Source: Corynebacterium tuberculostearicum
Lineage (GTDB): Bacteria; Actinomycetota; Actinomycetes; Mycobacteriales; Mycobacteriaceae
NCBI RefSeq assembly: GCF_013408445.1
Contig: NZ_JACBZL010000001.1
Span: forward strand, 1,178,001-1,242,000
DNA length: 64,000 bases
Direction of reading: 5' to 3'
Shown here: positions 31,444 to 42,875 of the stretch, in pieces
Numbering within the stretch: the stretch's first letter is position 1
Layout of the letters: each line of letters begins with the position of its first letter
Made by a program: the position numbers and the translations under genes
Notes under the pieces: generated by a model
Told to the model about the DNA's origin: nothing
Seen by the model: only the letters and a program-made list of their open reading frames with translations
Databases searched by the model: none

Positions 31444-31672
31444 TAAGTTCTTTCACACTCGCTTTTCGTACCGCTATCCACAGTTGGAAGGACGATTCTA
31501 CCCTTCCGAGCGGCTTAATCTTCATCTGTTTCTACCTTAGTAAATCAACCCGACAGGCCCTTCATTCATTCCCTCCCGCGTGGCGAATTTCCCAGGCCCT
31601 TCCTGCTCTTGCGGCATAAACTAGAAGGTGAAATCACCCTCATTCCACCCCTTTTTTAGGAACAGGAGCATC

Positions 31673-32440
31673 ATGTTCGATCTCACAGGCCGGGTAGCCA
31701 TTGTCACCGGCGGCGCCTCCGGCATTGGCCGCGGCATCGTCGCCTCGCTGCGGGAGGCCGGCGCCACCGTCATCATCGCCGATATCGACCTAGACCACGC
31801 CACCGCTACTGCCAAGGAGTTGGGTGCCAGCGCCATTCGCGTGGACGTCACCGAACGCGCTTCGGTTAAGGACATGTACCGCCAGGTCACTGCCGAGCAC
31901 GGCGGCTTCGACATTGTGTGCTCCAATGCCGGTGTCTTTCCCAACTGCCCGCTGGCAGAGATGACCGATGATAAGTGGGAGGCGATGTTTGCCATCAATA
32001 CCCACGGCACCTTCAAGGTGGTCCAGGAGGCGCTCCCCTATCTCAAGCAACGCCGCTATGGACGCATCGTTATTACAACGTCTATCACCGGCTCGCACAC
32101 GGGCTTTCCCGGTTGGGCCCACTACGGCGCCTCCAAGGCCGCGCAACAAGGCTTTATGCGTTCGGCCGCGCTCGAGGTGGCCCGCGATGGCATCACCATC
32201 AACGGGGTCCTCCCAGGCAATATCCTCACCGAGGGCCTCGAGGCCCAAGGCCAGGAGTACCTCGATCAAATGACGCGCTCGGTACCGCTGCACCGCCTGG
32301 GCACCCCACGCGATATTGGCACTGCAGCAGCCTTCCTAGCTTCGGAAGAGGCAGGCTACATCACCGGCCAAACACTAATTATCGATGGCGGCCAGCTTCT
32401 GCCCGAGACCCCTGAGGCCATACTGCCGCCGCGCGATTAG
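31673..32440 (+). CDS. Short-chain dehydrogenase/reductase
   Basis: A 255-residue classical SDR. The NAD(P)-binding TGGASGIGRG is at residues 12-21, the NNAG-type motif is CSNAGVFPN near residue 84, the catalytic Ser is in TSITGSHTG and YxxxK is in HYGASKAAQ near residue 155. The C-terminal ASEEAGYITGQTLIIDGGQ is typical. I chose ATG 31673 because AGGAACAGGAG precedes it. It most resembles 3-oxoacyl-ACP reductase and 2,3-butanediol-type enzymes; the substrate cannot be named. It lies opposite clpX and ends just before a repeated 16-mer and a strong terminator. Confidence 0.85.
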   Translation: MFDLTGRVAIVTGGASGIGRGIVASLREAGATVIIADIDLDHATATAKELGASAIRVDVTERASVKDMYRQVTAEHGGFDIVCSNAGVFPNCPLAEMTDDKWEAMFAINTHGTFKVVQEALPYLKQRRYGRIVITTSITGSHTGFPGWAHYGASKAAQQGFMRSAALEVARDGITINGVLPGNILTEGLEAQGQEYLDQMTRSVPLHRLGTPRDIGTAAAFLASEEAGYITGQTLIIDGGQLLPETPEAILPPRD

Positions 32441-32444
32441 CCGC

Positions 32445-32460
32445 GCTTGCCGACGCCCCC
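32445..32460 (-). repeat. Exact intergenic copy of the recurrent 16-mer GGGGGCGTCGGCAAGC
   Basis: GCTTGCCGACGCCCCC on the plus strand, 4 bases after the SDR stop codon and just before a terminator. It is one of at least ten copies (0-2 mismatches, one copy one base short) in the window; see the finding on this motif. Confidence 0.6.
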
Positions 32461-32465
32461 GTGTA

Positions 32466-32521
32466 CCCCACGCAGCACAAAGCCCCCTGCTACACACTGT
32501 GCGGCAAGGGGCCTCGTGGGG
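32466..32521. terminator. Terminator between the SDR and the 84-aa gene
   Basis: An outer stem CCCCACG/CGTGGGG (32466-32472 and 32515-32521) encloses an inner near-perfect stem AGCCCCCTGC/GCAAGGGGC (32481-32490 and 32504-32512). It sits where the two genes converge, so it can serve both strands. Confidence 0.7.
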
Positions 32522-32539
32522 ATTTCATTCAGTAGCTGC

Positions 32540-32794
32540 TTACTGCAGCCAATCGAAGTCGAGCAGGAAAAGTTCCGCATCGAGCATCTCGTGTTCATCC
32601 GGAGCATGACCGGTGACGGTTTCTAGCGCCTCTGCTACGTCCTTAGTAGTAGCAGGGGTCTTATCAGCGTCAAGCAGGGTTTCTGCCACCAAAGCGCGAA
32701 CCGGAGCTTCTGAAACGGTGTCCAGGCCGGTTCCAGTGGTGGAGCCCTTGAACGCATCAGCGATGCCGTCCATCAATGTACGCATCTTGTTCAT
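32540..32794 (-). CDS. Small acidic protein, function unknown, predicted phosphate-responsive
   Basis: An 84-residue protein, MNKMRTLMDGIADAF at the start and ELFLLDFDWLQ at the end, with a helical middle (VRALVAETLLDADKTPATTKDVAEALETVTGH split over two helices). No signal peptide, cysteine or known motif. A ribosome-binding site GGAGG precedes the ATG. A good promoter (TTGCTT, 17-base spacer, TATATT) lies at 32838-32866, and a PHO-like direct repeat at 32878-32906 lies just upstream of its -35 box. This suggests induction under phosphate starvation, together with the pit operon; function is unknown. Confidence 0.7.
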   Translation of the reverse strand: MNKMRTLMDGIADAFKGSTTGTGLDTVSEAPVRALVAETLLDADKTPATTKDVAEALETVTGHAPDEHEMLDAELFLLDFDWLQ

Positions 32795-32837
32795 TTCTCA
32801 CACCTCCATGTGGCTTTCTCTCTGTTTGATAGAGAAG

Positions 32838-32866
32838 AATATACGCGGCACACTTCCACTAAGCAA
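32838..32866 (-). promoter_or_regulatory. Promoter of the 84-aa gene
   Basis: On the minus strand, TTGCTT (32861-32866), a 17-base spacer and TATATT (32838-32843), 43 bases before the ATG. Confidence 0.6.
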
Positions 32867-32919
32867 CCCCTAGGTCGCTTAAAGTTAACCTTTTGTTAAC
32901 TTTAAGAAAGTGTGCCGCG
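32844..32919 (-). terminator. Nested inverted repeat after the pit operon
   Basis: CGCGGCACACTT (32844-32855) and AAGTGTGCCGCG (32908-32919) are exact reverse complements. Inside lies a second perfect repeat (32878-32906). On the minus strand TATATTCTTCTC follows the outer arm, so it may end the pit transcript, although the same bases form the -10 box of the next gene. Confidence 0.45.
32878..32906. promoter_or_regulatory. PHO-like box (GTTAAC direct/inverted repeat) upstream of the 84-aa gene
   Basis: CTTAAAGTTAAC (32878-32889), a CTTTT spacer and GTTAACTTTAAG (32895-32906): perfect 12-bp inverted arms. Read as direct repeats the GTTAAC units are 11 bp apart, the period of PhoB/PhoP-type boxes. 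The same core occurs upstream of pit at 34681-34699. Confidence 0.55.
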
Positions 32920-32957
32920 CATCACACGGAAGGTTTACCCTCAGGCAAGAGGATTCT

Positions 32958-33248
32958 TTATAGGTCACCGAACGGCGTAAAGCCGAAGTAGTGGTCCAGC
33001 GTATCGCGAGCAATCCACATGATGGCCACGAGAATGACTACGGCCAACACCGCATAGACGGTCCAGCCCAGTACCTTCATCTGCGTACTTGCCGGAGTAT
33101 CGCCCACGACAACGCCGTTGTCGTCACGAATTGGATCACCGGTCATGCACCGCATGCCCAGAGAGAACAGGAGCGGAATGCCAGCACCGAAGACCAGCGC
33201 CAAGCCTGCAACGTGAATGAGGGACTGGAAGATTTCTGCAGCAGTCAT
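32958..33248 (-). CDS. Small membrane protein co-transcribed with pit
   Basis: A 96-residue protein with two membrane helices, at about residues 8-30 and 60-82, joined by a polar loop (DPIRDDNGVVVGDTPAS). It begins 3 bases after the pit stop codon, so it is surely in the same operon. It could be a partner subunit or stabiliser of the phosphate transporter. No known family is recognised. It ends 38 bases before a nested inverted repeat. Confidence 0.75.
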   Translation of the reverse strand: MTAAEIFQSLIHVAGLALVFGAGIPLLFSLGMRCMTGDPIRDDNGVVVGDTPASTQMKVLGWTVYAVLAVVILVAIMWIARDTLDHYFGFTPFGDL

Positions 33249-33251
33249 GGT

Positions 33252-34550
33252 TTAGCGCTCCTCTTGAGCAGTAGACGGCGCGGAGGCATCCTCCGCCTTG
33301 GTTGCGGATACTGGTGCGGCACCGGCAGCAACTGGCTCCTTGCGGTCAGAGCCCGCACCCATGGAGGAATCCACGGACTCGGAGTTTGGATCCCAGTCGT
33401 TGTTGACGTTGGAAGCATCCACCGGGTTCATGCGGGAGCGGATAACGATAAGTGCGGCCATTGCCAGCAGCAAGACGAAGTCCACGATGGCGCCGGTTGC
33501 TACGTTAGTAAAGGAAGAGACGCCATGTGCCAACCACCAGGTAGCAAAGCCCACGAACGCAGCGCACGGCAAGGTAATGAGCCATGCGGACACCATGCGC
33601 ATGGCCACACCCCAGCGAACCTCAGCACCGCGACGGCCCAGGCCGGTACCCAAAATGGAACCGGTGGACACGTGGGTAGTGGACAGCGCCATACCACCGG
33701 TAGCAGAAGTCAAGATGATCGCTGCAGAGGTAGCTTCAGCAGCCATACCCTGCGGGGACTCAATCTCCACCAGACCCTTGCCCAGGGTGCGGATAACGCG
33801 CCAGCCGCCGGACATGGTGCCGGCCGCGATAGCCACAGCACAGGAAACGATAACCCAGGTAGGAATGCGGGCGTCAGCAACCGCATGCCCGGAAGCAACC
33901 AATGCCAGGAAGATAACACCCATGGTCTTCTGCGCATCGCCAGCGCCGTGTGCCAGGGACACCAAGCAAGCGGTAACAATCTGACCGTGGCGGAAGTGCT
34001 CGTTCTTCGCCTTGTTGGGAATGGTGTTGGTAACCCAGTAGATAAGGAAGGTCGCACATGCGGATACCAGCGCCGCGATAATAGGCGAGGCAACGGCTGG
34101 GATAATGATCTTGCCGGCAATGGAGGACCACTCCACACCGGTAGAGCCCATCGCAGCGAAGGCGGCACCAATGAGGCCGCCAAAGAGTGCGTGAGAGGAA
34201 CTGGACGGCATGCCCAGCAACCAGGTGAACAGGTTCCAGATGATGCCACCGATGAGGCCGGTAAAGACCACCATCAAAAGCGCCTGGCCGTCGGTATCGG
34301 CGGCGGCTCCAGTTAGATCGTAGGAATCGAGGTTAACAATGCCCTTTGCCACGGTCGCAGCAACGTTGACCGAAAGGAAAGCACCGACAAGGTTGAGGAC
34401 TGCGGAGATTGCCACCGCAGTAAAAGGCTTCAAAGCACCGGTGGCAATGGACGTAGCCATCGCGTTGGCAGTGTCATGAAATCCGTTCGTAAAGTCAAAG
34501 GCAAGGGCGGTTACCACCACAATGCCGAGGATAATCAGAGTCGCTGTCAC
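33252..34550 (-). CDS. pit: Inorganic phosphate transporter, Pit family
   Basis: A 432-residue permease that takes up phosphate (probably as a metal-phosphate complex) using the proton or sodium gradient. The PHO-4 family signature DFTNGFHDTANAMATSIATGAL is at about residues 19-40 and is repeated in the second half as GAGDAQKTMGVIF. About ten membrane helices; the last 60 residues are a polar Ala/Ser-rich tail. It is followed at 3 bases by a small membrane protein. A promoter (TTGTCT, 17 bases, TAATCT) lies at 34628-34656, with a PHO-like box upstream. Confidence 0.92.
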   Translation of the reverse strand: MTATLIILGIVVVTALAFDFTNGFHDTANAMATSIATGALKPFTAVAISAVLNLVGAFLSVNVAATVAKGIVNLDSYDLTGAAADTDGQALLMVVFTGLIGGIIWNLFTWLLGMPSSSSHALFGGLIGAAFAAMGSTGVEWSSIAGKIIIPAVASPIIAALVSACATFLIYWVTNTIPNKAKNEHFRHGQIVTACLVSLAHGAGDAQKTMGVIFLALVASGHAVADARIPTWVIVSCAVAIAAGTMSGGWRVIRTLGKGLVEIESPQGMAAEATSAAIILTSATGGMALSTTHVSTGSILGTGLGRRGAEVRWGVAMRMVSAWLITLPCAAFVGFATWWLAHGVSSFTNVATGAIVDFVLLLAMAALIVIRSRMNPVDASNVNNDWDPNSESVDSSMGAGSDRKEPVAAGAAPVSATKAEDASAPSTAQEER

Positions 34551-34627
34551 AGCGTTGGCCCCTTGGAAAGAAAACAGATGAACACGGTACGCACCTACGA
34601 CGCTTTCACGCGTCGCGGACGAAATGC

Positions 34628-34656
34628 AGATTACCCCTGCGCCTATCCACAGACAA
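34628..34656 (-). promoter_or_regulatory. Promoter of pit
   Basis: On the minus strand TTGTCT (34651-34656), an exact 17-base spacer and TAATCT (34628-34633), about 77 bases before the pit ATG. Confidence 0.6.
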
Positions 34657-34680
34657 TTGATTTTCTTTAATATTCCCTTT

Positions 34681-34699
34681 GGTTAACCTTTTGTTAACC
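34681..34699. promoter_or_regulatory. PHO-like box upstream of pit
   Basis: GGTTAAC-CTTTT-GTTAACC: perfect 7-bp inverted arms, and GTTAACC direct repeats 11 bp apart, resembling the 11-bp repeat units of PhoP boxes. It starts 24 bases upstream of the predicted -35 box of pit. A near copy is at 32878-32906. Confidence 0.6.
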
Positions 34700-34814
34700 T
34701 GCTGGGGCTTAGAATCGAGCCCAAAAGAAGCCCAGCGGGACACAACTTCCCCAGCTCATACCGTTTATGTTCCCCCCACCTTCCCCGCTTAACCCGAGTG
34801 ATAAAAACCACTTA

Positions 34815-34849
34815 GGGAGGTATGCCAACATCACGCCGACATACCTCCC
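34815..34849 (-). terminator. Terminator of the peptide transporter gene
   Basis: GGGAGGTATG (34815-34824) and CATACCTCCC (34840-34849) form a 10-bp stem; on the minus strand TAAGTGGTTTTTATC follows. Confidence 0.75.
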
Positions 34850-34871
34850 ATTTAAGGGTGTTTTACAGCAC

Positions 34872-36374
34872 CTAGCGGAAGGTAGAGAACTTCTTTACCA
34901 CCCAGCGGCTTAGAACAAGCAGGATGGCGCCCAACACGATGGATACAACGCCGAGAGAGATAAAGAAGGTATTCTCCGCTCCTGCATCATCCGGGTTATA
35001 GAAGCTAGCCAAGGAGCCGGCCAGCGAGGTACCCATAGCCACCGCCATCATCCATACCGCCATCATTCGGGACGGGAATGCCACCGGCGCCACCTTGGTA
35101 GCAAGCGCATTTCCTACTGGCGAGAGGAGAAGCTCCGCCATAGTGAACAGGAACAGGATGAGGATGATGACATACATCGGCGTGGAGTTCGCCGCTGCAC
35201 CCGAGTACGGCAGGAAGAAGAACAAGGAGATGCCAATGACGATATTGGCTACGCCGAACTTTACTGGGGTGGACCACTGCCTATTCCCTAGCTTCGTCCA
35301 CATCGTTGCGAAGATAGCGGAGAAAATAACAATAAAGATTGGGTTAATGGACTGCACCAGTGATGGCGGGATTTCCCAACCAAACATGTGGCGATCCAAG
35401 CGCACATCCGCATAAATCGTCATTACGGTGAACTGCTGCTGGAAGATTCCGAAGAACAAAACACCGGAAATAAACATCGGAATAAAGCCCAACAGGCGGT
35501 TCTTTTCCTCGCGGGTCACCAACTTCGAGGTATACATCTGCGCCCATAGATAGATTGCTGCAACCAGAGCAACCGCGGTAACAATATTGGACAGCCAATC
35601 AACCTGAATAGCGCCGGTAGCCAATGCCACCACCATAATCACAATGATGGCGGCTACTACAACCCCGCCCATGAGCAGTTGCTTCGAGCTAGCCGGGTTT
35701 GGAACCTCATGCCCTGCATCCTTGATGGTGGTCTTGCGCATCAGGGAATACTGAATCAGGCCGAGCGCCATACCAATTGCCGCGATGCCGAAGCCCCAGT
35801 GGAAGCCCTTCCAGCCCCACAACGCAGTAGTAATCAGCGGTCCGAAGAGGCCACCGATATTGACGCCCATATAGAAAATGGAGAAGCCACCATCACGGCG
35901 CGGGTCATCGCGGGAGTACATGGAGCCAAGCACAACCTGCGCGGTGGTCTTAACGCCACCGGAACCAATCGCAATGAGGACAAGACCAATGGCCAAACCA
36001 GTTACCGCGGGGATAAACGCCAACGCGAGGTGGCCGGCCATAACCAGAACGGCCGAATAGAACAGAGTGCGCTCTGCACCCAAGACTCGGTCGGCAACTA
36101 GGGAAGCCAACAAGCAAGCCATGTACACCAAGCCGCCATACGCACCCACGATGGATGTCGCGTCCGCGCGGTCTAGACCAAGACCGCCATCGGTAGTGGC
36201 GTAATACATGTACAGCAAGACAAGTGCCTGCATGCCGTAGAAGCTAAATCGCTCCCACATTTCCACGCCAAAGAGGTTGGCCAAGCCCCAAGGGTGGCCA
36301 AAGAATGTACGTTCGCCGCTCTGCGGCGTGGGCGCAGCAGCTTGGGCCGCCGCGTCAGATGTGTGTTTCTCCAT
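34872..36374 (-). CDS. Proton-dependent oligopeptide transporter (POT family)
   Basis: A 500-residue major-facilitator protein of the POT/PTR family that imports di- and tripeptides with protons. The signature around GNLFGVEMWERFSFYGMQALVLLYMY (residues about 29-55, with the E-x-x-E-R-F motif as EMWERFSFYG) is clear, and twelve or more hydrophobic segments follow. The ExxERFxYY-type motif contains the residues that couple proton movement. It is a single gene with its own terminator. It resembles DtpT-type transporters of Gram-positive bacteria. Confidence 0.9.
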   Translation of the reverse strand: MEKHTSDAAAQAAAPTPQSGERTFFGHPWGLANLFGVEMWERFSFYGMQALVLLYMYYATTDGGLGLDRADATSIVGAYGGLVYMACLLASLVADRVLGAERTLFYSAVLVMAGHLALAFIPAVTGLAIGLVLIAIGSGGVKTTAQVVLGSMYSRDDPRRDGGFSIFYMGVNIGGLFGPLITTALWGWKGFHWGFGIAAIGMALGLIQYSLMRKTTIKDAGHEVPNPASSKQLLMGGVVVAAIIVIMVVALATGAIQVDWLSNIVTAVALVAAIYLWAQMYTSKLVTREEKNRLLGFIPMFISGVLFFGIFQQQFTVMTIYADVRLDRHMFGWEIPPSLVQSINPIFIVIFSAIFATMWTKLGNRQWSTPVKFGVANIVIGISLFFFLPYSGAAANSTPMYVIILILFLFTMAELLLSPVGNALATKVAPVAFPSRMMAVWMMAVAMGTSLAGSLASFYNPDDAGAENTFFISLGVVSIVLGAILLVLSRWVVKKFSTFR

Positions 36375-36545
36375 GAAGATATCTGACCACTTAGAGGCCT
36401 AAATCACAAATTGGCCATTATAAGTTTAGTGTCGCACGATAGAAATAAACCTAACGACCTGCAGATATTGCGCAGAGAGACTTACCCCATTCGGGTGCAG
36501 CAAGAATTACCGGGCATTGCCCCTTCCCTGCCCCACAATGCTGAA

Positions 36546-36588
36546 AGCCCCTGCCTCACAACCGGAACTCGGTTGAGCGGCAGGGGCT
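36546..36588 (-). terminator. Terminator of the clpP1-clpP2 operon
   Basis: AGCCCCTGCC (36546-36555) and GGCAGGGGCT (36579-36588) are exact reverse complements, with an inner ACCG/CGGT pair. On the minus strand TTTCAGC follows. It is 23 bases past the clpP2 stop. Confidence 0.8.
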
Positions 36589-36610
36589 ACCTAGAATGAG
36601 TTATTCCAAA

Positions 36611-37234
36611 TTAAGCGTTGAGCTTGCGGTAATCAAAGACCGCATCGATGATGCCGTATTCAACGGCTTCCTGAGCGGTCAGAATCTTATCGCGATCCGT
36701 ATCAATGCGGATCTGCTCAGCGGTACGACCGGTGTGCTCAGACAGGGTGGTTTCCATCAGCTTGCGCATGCGCTCAATCTCGGCGGCCTGGATCTCTAGA
36801 TCAGAAACCTGACCCTGAGTACCCTGAGTTGCCGGCTGGTGAATGAGCACGCGGGAGTTCGGCAAAGCTGCACGCTTGCCCGGCGCACCGGCGGCAAGCA
36901 GCACAGCTGCCGCCGAAGCGGCCTGGCCCAAGCACACGGTCTGCACGTCCGGGCGGACGTAGCGCATGGTGTCATAGATGGCCATCAGCGCGGTAAAGGA
37001 GCCGCCCGGGGAGTTGATGTACATCGTGATATCGCGATCCGGGTCCTGGGACTCCAGGACCAGCAGCTGCGCCATGATGTCGTTAGCGGAGGTGTCATCG
37101 ACCTGGGTGCCCAGGAAGATGATGCGCTCCTCAAACAGCTTGGAGTACGGGTTGGTTTCCTTAGTGCCCTGTGCGGACTGCTCAATGAAGGACGGCAGAA
37201 CGTAGCGGGAACTTGGCATCTGGGACTGATTCAT
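36611..37234 (-). CDS. clpP2: ATP-dependent Clp protease proteolytic subunit ClpP2
   Basis: A 207-residue serine protease subunit. The catalytic serine is Ser107 ([14 protein letters not shown]) and the histidine is His132 (IHQP). Actinobacterial ClpP1 and ClpP2 form one mixed 14-mer that works with ClpX or ClpC and is essential. The N-terminal 30 residues ([13 protein letters not shown]) are typical of ClpP2. It starts 20 bases downstream of clpP1. Confidence 0.95.
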   Translation of the reverse strand: MNQSQMPSSRYVLPSFIEQSAQGTKETNPYSKLFEERIIFLGTQVDDTSANDIMAQLLVLESQDPDRDITMYINSPGGSFTALMAIYDTMRYVRPDVQTVCLGQAASAAAVLLAAGAPGKRAALPNSRVLIHQPATQGTQGQVSDLEIQAAEIERMRKLMETTLSEHTGRTAEQIRIDTDRDKILTAQEAVEYGIIDAVFDYRKLNA

Positions 37235-37254
37235 AGTGATTTTCTCCTTATTCC

Positions 37255-37854
37255 CTAGTTGCTCAGCGGGCCGTTAACGGACTCAATGACGTGGTCAACA
37301 ATGCCGTAGTCCTTGGCCTGTTGGGCGGTCATCCAACGGTCACGGTCGGAGTCCTTGGTGATCTGCTCAAAGGTCTGGCCGGTGTGCTCGGCAATGAGCT
37401 CCGCCATCTCCCGCTTGGTCTGAGCAAATTGCTCAGCCTGGATGGCGATGTCCGCAGCGGTACCACCGACACCAGCGGAAGGCTGGTGCATCATAATGCG
37501 CGCGTGCGGCAGAGCGTAGCGCTTGCCCTTGGTGCCGCCGGAAAGCAGGAACTGACCCATGGAGGCAGCCAGGCCCATGCCGTACGTGGCAATATCGCAC
37601 GGCGAGTACTTCATGGTGTCATAAATAGCCATGCCCGCAATGACAGAGCCACCCGGGGAGTTGATGTAGAGCGAAATGTCGCGAGTGGGGTCCTCGGCGG
37701 ACAGCAGGAGGATCTGGGCGCACAGCTTGTTCGCAATCTCATCATCGACCTGGGTTCCCAGGAAGATAATGCGCTCGCGCAACAGGCGCTCGTACACGCT
37801 ATCGCTCAGATTCATACCCGTAGACGACGAGTTCATTGAAATCTTCTCAGACAT
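37255..37854 (-). CDS. clpP1: ATP-dependent Clp protease proteolytic subunit ClpP1
   Basis: A 199-residue partner of ClpP2, with catalytic Ser98 (GLAASMGQF) and His123 (MHQPSAG). I chose ATG 37854 (MSEKISMN), which has GGAGAA upstream; the longer frame runs into the intergenic region. A ClgR-type box lies upstream at 37932-37942. In C. glutamicum and M. tuberculosis the gene upstream is tig; here a 5.7-kb cassette lies between them. Confidence 0.95.
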   Translation of the reverse strand: MSEKISMNSSSTGMNLSDSVYERLLRERIIFLGTQVDDEIANKLCAQILLLSAEDPTRDISLYINSPGGSVIAGMAIYDTMKYSPCDIATYGMGLAASMGQFLLSGGTKGKRYALPHARIMMHQPSAGVGGTAADIAIQAEQFAQTKREMAELIAEHTGQTFEQITKDSDRDRWMTAQQAKDYGIVDHVIESVNGPLSN

Positions 37855-37931
37855 TAGTGGTTCTCCTTCAAGTGAAGAATGCTTTAACTGGCCCCACCTT
37901 ACCGGCATTCCTCTCAAACTTGGCCTCTGTT

Positions 37932-37942
37932 CGCTATGAGCG
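37932..37942 (-). promoter_or_regulatory. ClgR-type operator upstream of clpP1
   Basis: On the minus strand CGCTCATAGCG fits the published core CGCYNANRGCG of the C. glutamicum activator ClgR, followed by AAC as expected. ClgR activates clpP1P2 and other protease genes in corynebacteria. It lies 78 bases upstream of the clpP1 ATG. Confidence 0.65.
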
Positions 37943-37992
37943 TTGGGCCACAGCGCCAAAGGCGCACACGGAAGCTGGGTTAACATTTACTC

Positions 37993-38673
37993 ATGTCTGT
38001 TTCCGAGCTGTCCACCAGTACCCAGAACTATTTGAAAGCTATCTGGGGGCTAAAGGAATGGTCATCCGAGCCCGTTACCGCCACGCTTATAGCGAAACAG
38101 CTGGGACTCAAGCTCTCCTCGGTTTCCGATGCAGTGCGCAAAATGGCGAAGCAAGGGCTCGTGTCACACACGCCCTATGGCTCTGTGGAGTTAACCGAAC
38201 TTGGCAGGCAGTACGCATTGGTCATGGTGCGCCGTCACCGATTGCTTGAGTCTTTTTTGGTTCAAGCATTGGGCTACACCTGGGACGAAGTCCATAATGA
38301 AGCCGAAAATCTCGAACACGCGGTGTCTGACATGCTCATAGAACGTGTGGATAAGTTCCTTGATTACCCCACTAGGGATCCGCACGGCGATCCTATCCCT
38401 ACGGTTGATGGACAGATCACCATCCCCAGTGCGCATCGCCTCACCGACAGCGGTGCACAATCGCAGGTGACCGTGGAACGCATTTCTGATTCCGACCCAC
38501 AACTGCTGAAGTTCCTTGAAGAGCGCGGCATTGTCACTGGGGCTGTTCTTAGCACGCGCGAGGGAGCGCCCTTTTCAGATTCTCTCGAAATACAGGTGGC
38601 CGGCGGCACTCAGTGGGTAGTACTTGGACGCCCAGCTACCGACGCAGTGTTTGTAGCACACCACAACCTTTAG
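37993..38673 (+). CDS. DtxR/MntR-family metal-dependent regulator
   Basis: A 226-residue regulator of the DtxR/MntR family: winged-helix domain at 1-75, dimerisation and metal-binding helices at 76-140, and an SH3-like C-terminal domain at about 155-226. Ligand positions by comparison with DtxR: His82, Glu86, His101, Glu105, Glu108 and His109 are kept, and Glu105 (Cys102 in DtxR) points to the manganese type. The first ligand place (DtxR Met10, B. subtilis MntR Asp8) is Asn12. It reads towards nrdI, 145 bases upstream, and two tandem palindromes fill the gap. Low local G+C groups it with the nrd genes. It is the first candidate for their control. Confidence 0.85.
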   Translation: MSVSELSTSTQNYLKAIWGLKEWSSEPVTATLIAKQLGLKLSSVSDAVRKMAKQGLVSHTPYGSVELTELGRQYALVMVRRHRLLESFLVQALGYTWDEVHNEAENLEHAVSDMLIERVDKFLDYPTRDPHGDPIPTVDGQITIPSAHRLTDSGAQSQVTVERISDSDPQLLKFLEERGIVTGAVLSTREGAPFSDSLEIQVAGGTQWVVLGRPATDAVFVAHHNL

Positions 38674-38717
38674 ACATTCCCCTTTGCATTAATCCTGCTC
38701 TCACCTGCCCTTTTCAA

Positions 38718-38759
38718 AACTACGTTAGACCGTAGTTGCAACTACGTGATTACGTAGTT
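38718..38759. promoter_or_regulatory. Two tandem 20-bp palindromes upstream of nrdI
   Basis: Both boxes read AACTACG-N6-CGTAGTT, at 38718-38737 and 38740-38759, separated by GC, with centres 22 bp apart (about two helical turns). In the second box the arms extend to 8 bp. They do not match the NrdR box. A possible promoter overlaps them: TTGCAA (38736-38741), 17 bases, TAGTCT (38759-38764). A dimeric repressor bound to both would block it. This is clearly a designed operator; the binding protein is not known. Confidence 0.75.
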
Positions 38760-38818
38760 AGTCTTTTCGAATATCACCTACCCCACTTATGGCTAAGGCC
38801 AGGATGAGCAGGATTGCC

Positions 38819-39256
38819 ATGTCAGACTCACCAGATTTGGTGTACTTTTCCAGCGTTTCAGAGAACACGAAAAGATTCGTCGAACGCTTAGATAGACCCG
38901 CGGTGCGCATTCCACTGCGCCCCAAGAAAACCGGGATGATCCAGGTTTCACACCCGTACGTACTCATCGTTCCCACCTACGGCGGCGGCTCGCTCAAACG
39001 CGCAGTCCCCAAACAGGTCATCGACTTCCTCAATGACCCAATCAACCGCTCCTTTATCCGGGGCGTTATTACCTCAGGGAATACCAACTTCGGAAGTGCT
39101 TACTGCGTCGCCGGACGCATCATTTCCGCCAAGTGCCACGTACCGGAGCTGTATCACTTCGAGCTTCTCGGCACCCAGAAGGACATCGCCGCCGTAAAGC
39201 AGGGCCTTCAGAAGTTTTGGAAGCAGCAAAAGCAGCTAACGATGACACCCCATTAA
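38819..39256 (+). CDS. nrdI: Ribonucleotide reductase flavodoxin NrdI
   Basis: A 145-residue flavodoxin-like protein, FMN-binding, that supplies the oxidant needed to activate the NrdF subunit. The FMN-phosphate loop [13 protein letters not shown] is at residues 8-20 and further family motifs are PTYGGG and [17 protein letters not shown] chose ATG 38819 ([10 protein letters not shown]), with AGGA 5 bases upstream, because NrdI proteins begin there; in-frame ATGs at 38789 and 38804 would add 10 or 5 residues. In class Ie systems NrdI is needed to form the DOPA radical on NrdF. Confidence 0.92.
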   Translation: MSDSPDLVYFSSVSENTKRFVERLDRPAVRIPLRPKKTGMIQVSHPYVLIVPTYGGGSLKRAVPKQVIDFLNDPINRSFIRGVITSGNTNFGSAYCVAGRIISAKCHVPELYHFELLGTQKDIAAVKQGLQKFWKQQKQLTMTPH

Positions 39257-39306
39257 TCCCCCACAAGATGAAGAACACATCCGCATCACACAGATTGGAA
39301 AACACA

Positions 39307-42836
<3,530 letters not shown>

Positions 42837-42875
42837 CCACGTCTCCCTACACCCAACTAAGAAAGAAGGTTTACC

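Larger units (their letters stand above)
34551..34871. other. Intergenic region between the peptide transporter and pit
   Basis: No gene is seen in these 321 bases. They hold the pit promoter (34628-34656), a PHO-like box (34681-34699), a near-DnaA sequence CTATCCACA at about 34642, and the terminator of the peptide transporter (34815-34849). Confidence 0.7.

Noticed and set aside
37870..38030. CRISPR array, prophage or integrase at the edge of the nrd cassette
   Set aside because: No direct repeats with regular spacing, no integrase or transposase frame, and no target-site duplication was seen.
38674..38764. NrdR box upstream of nrdI
   Set aside because: The palindromes AACTACG-N6-CGTAGTT do not match the known NrdR consensus, and their spacing (22 bp) differs from that of paired NrdR boxes.
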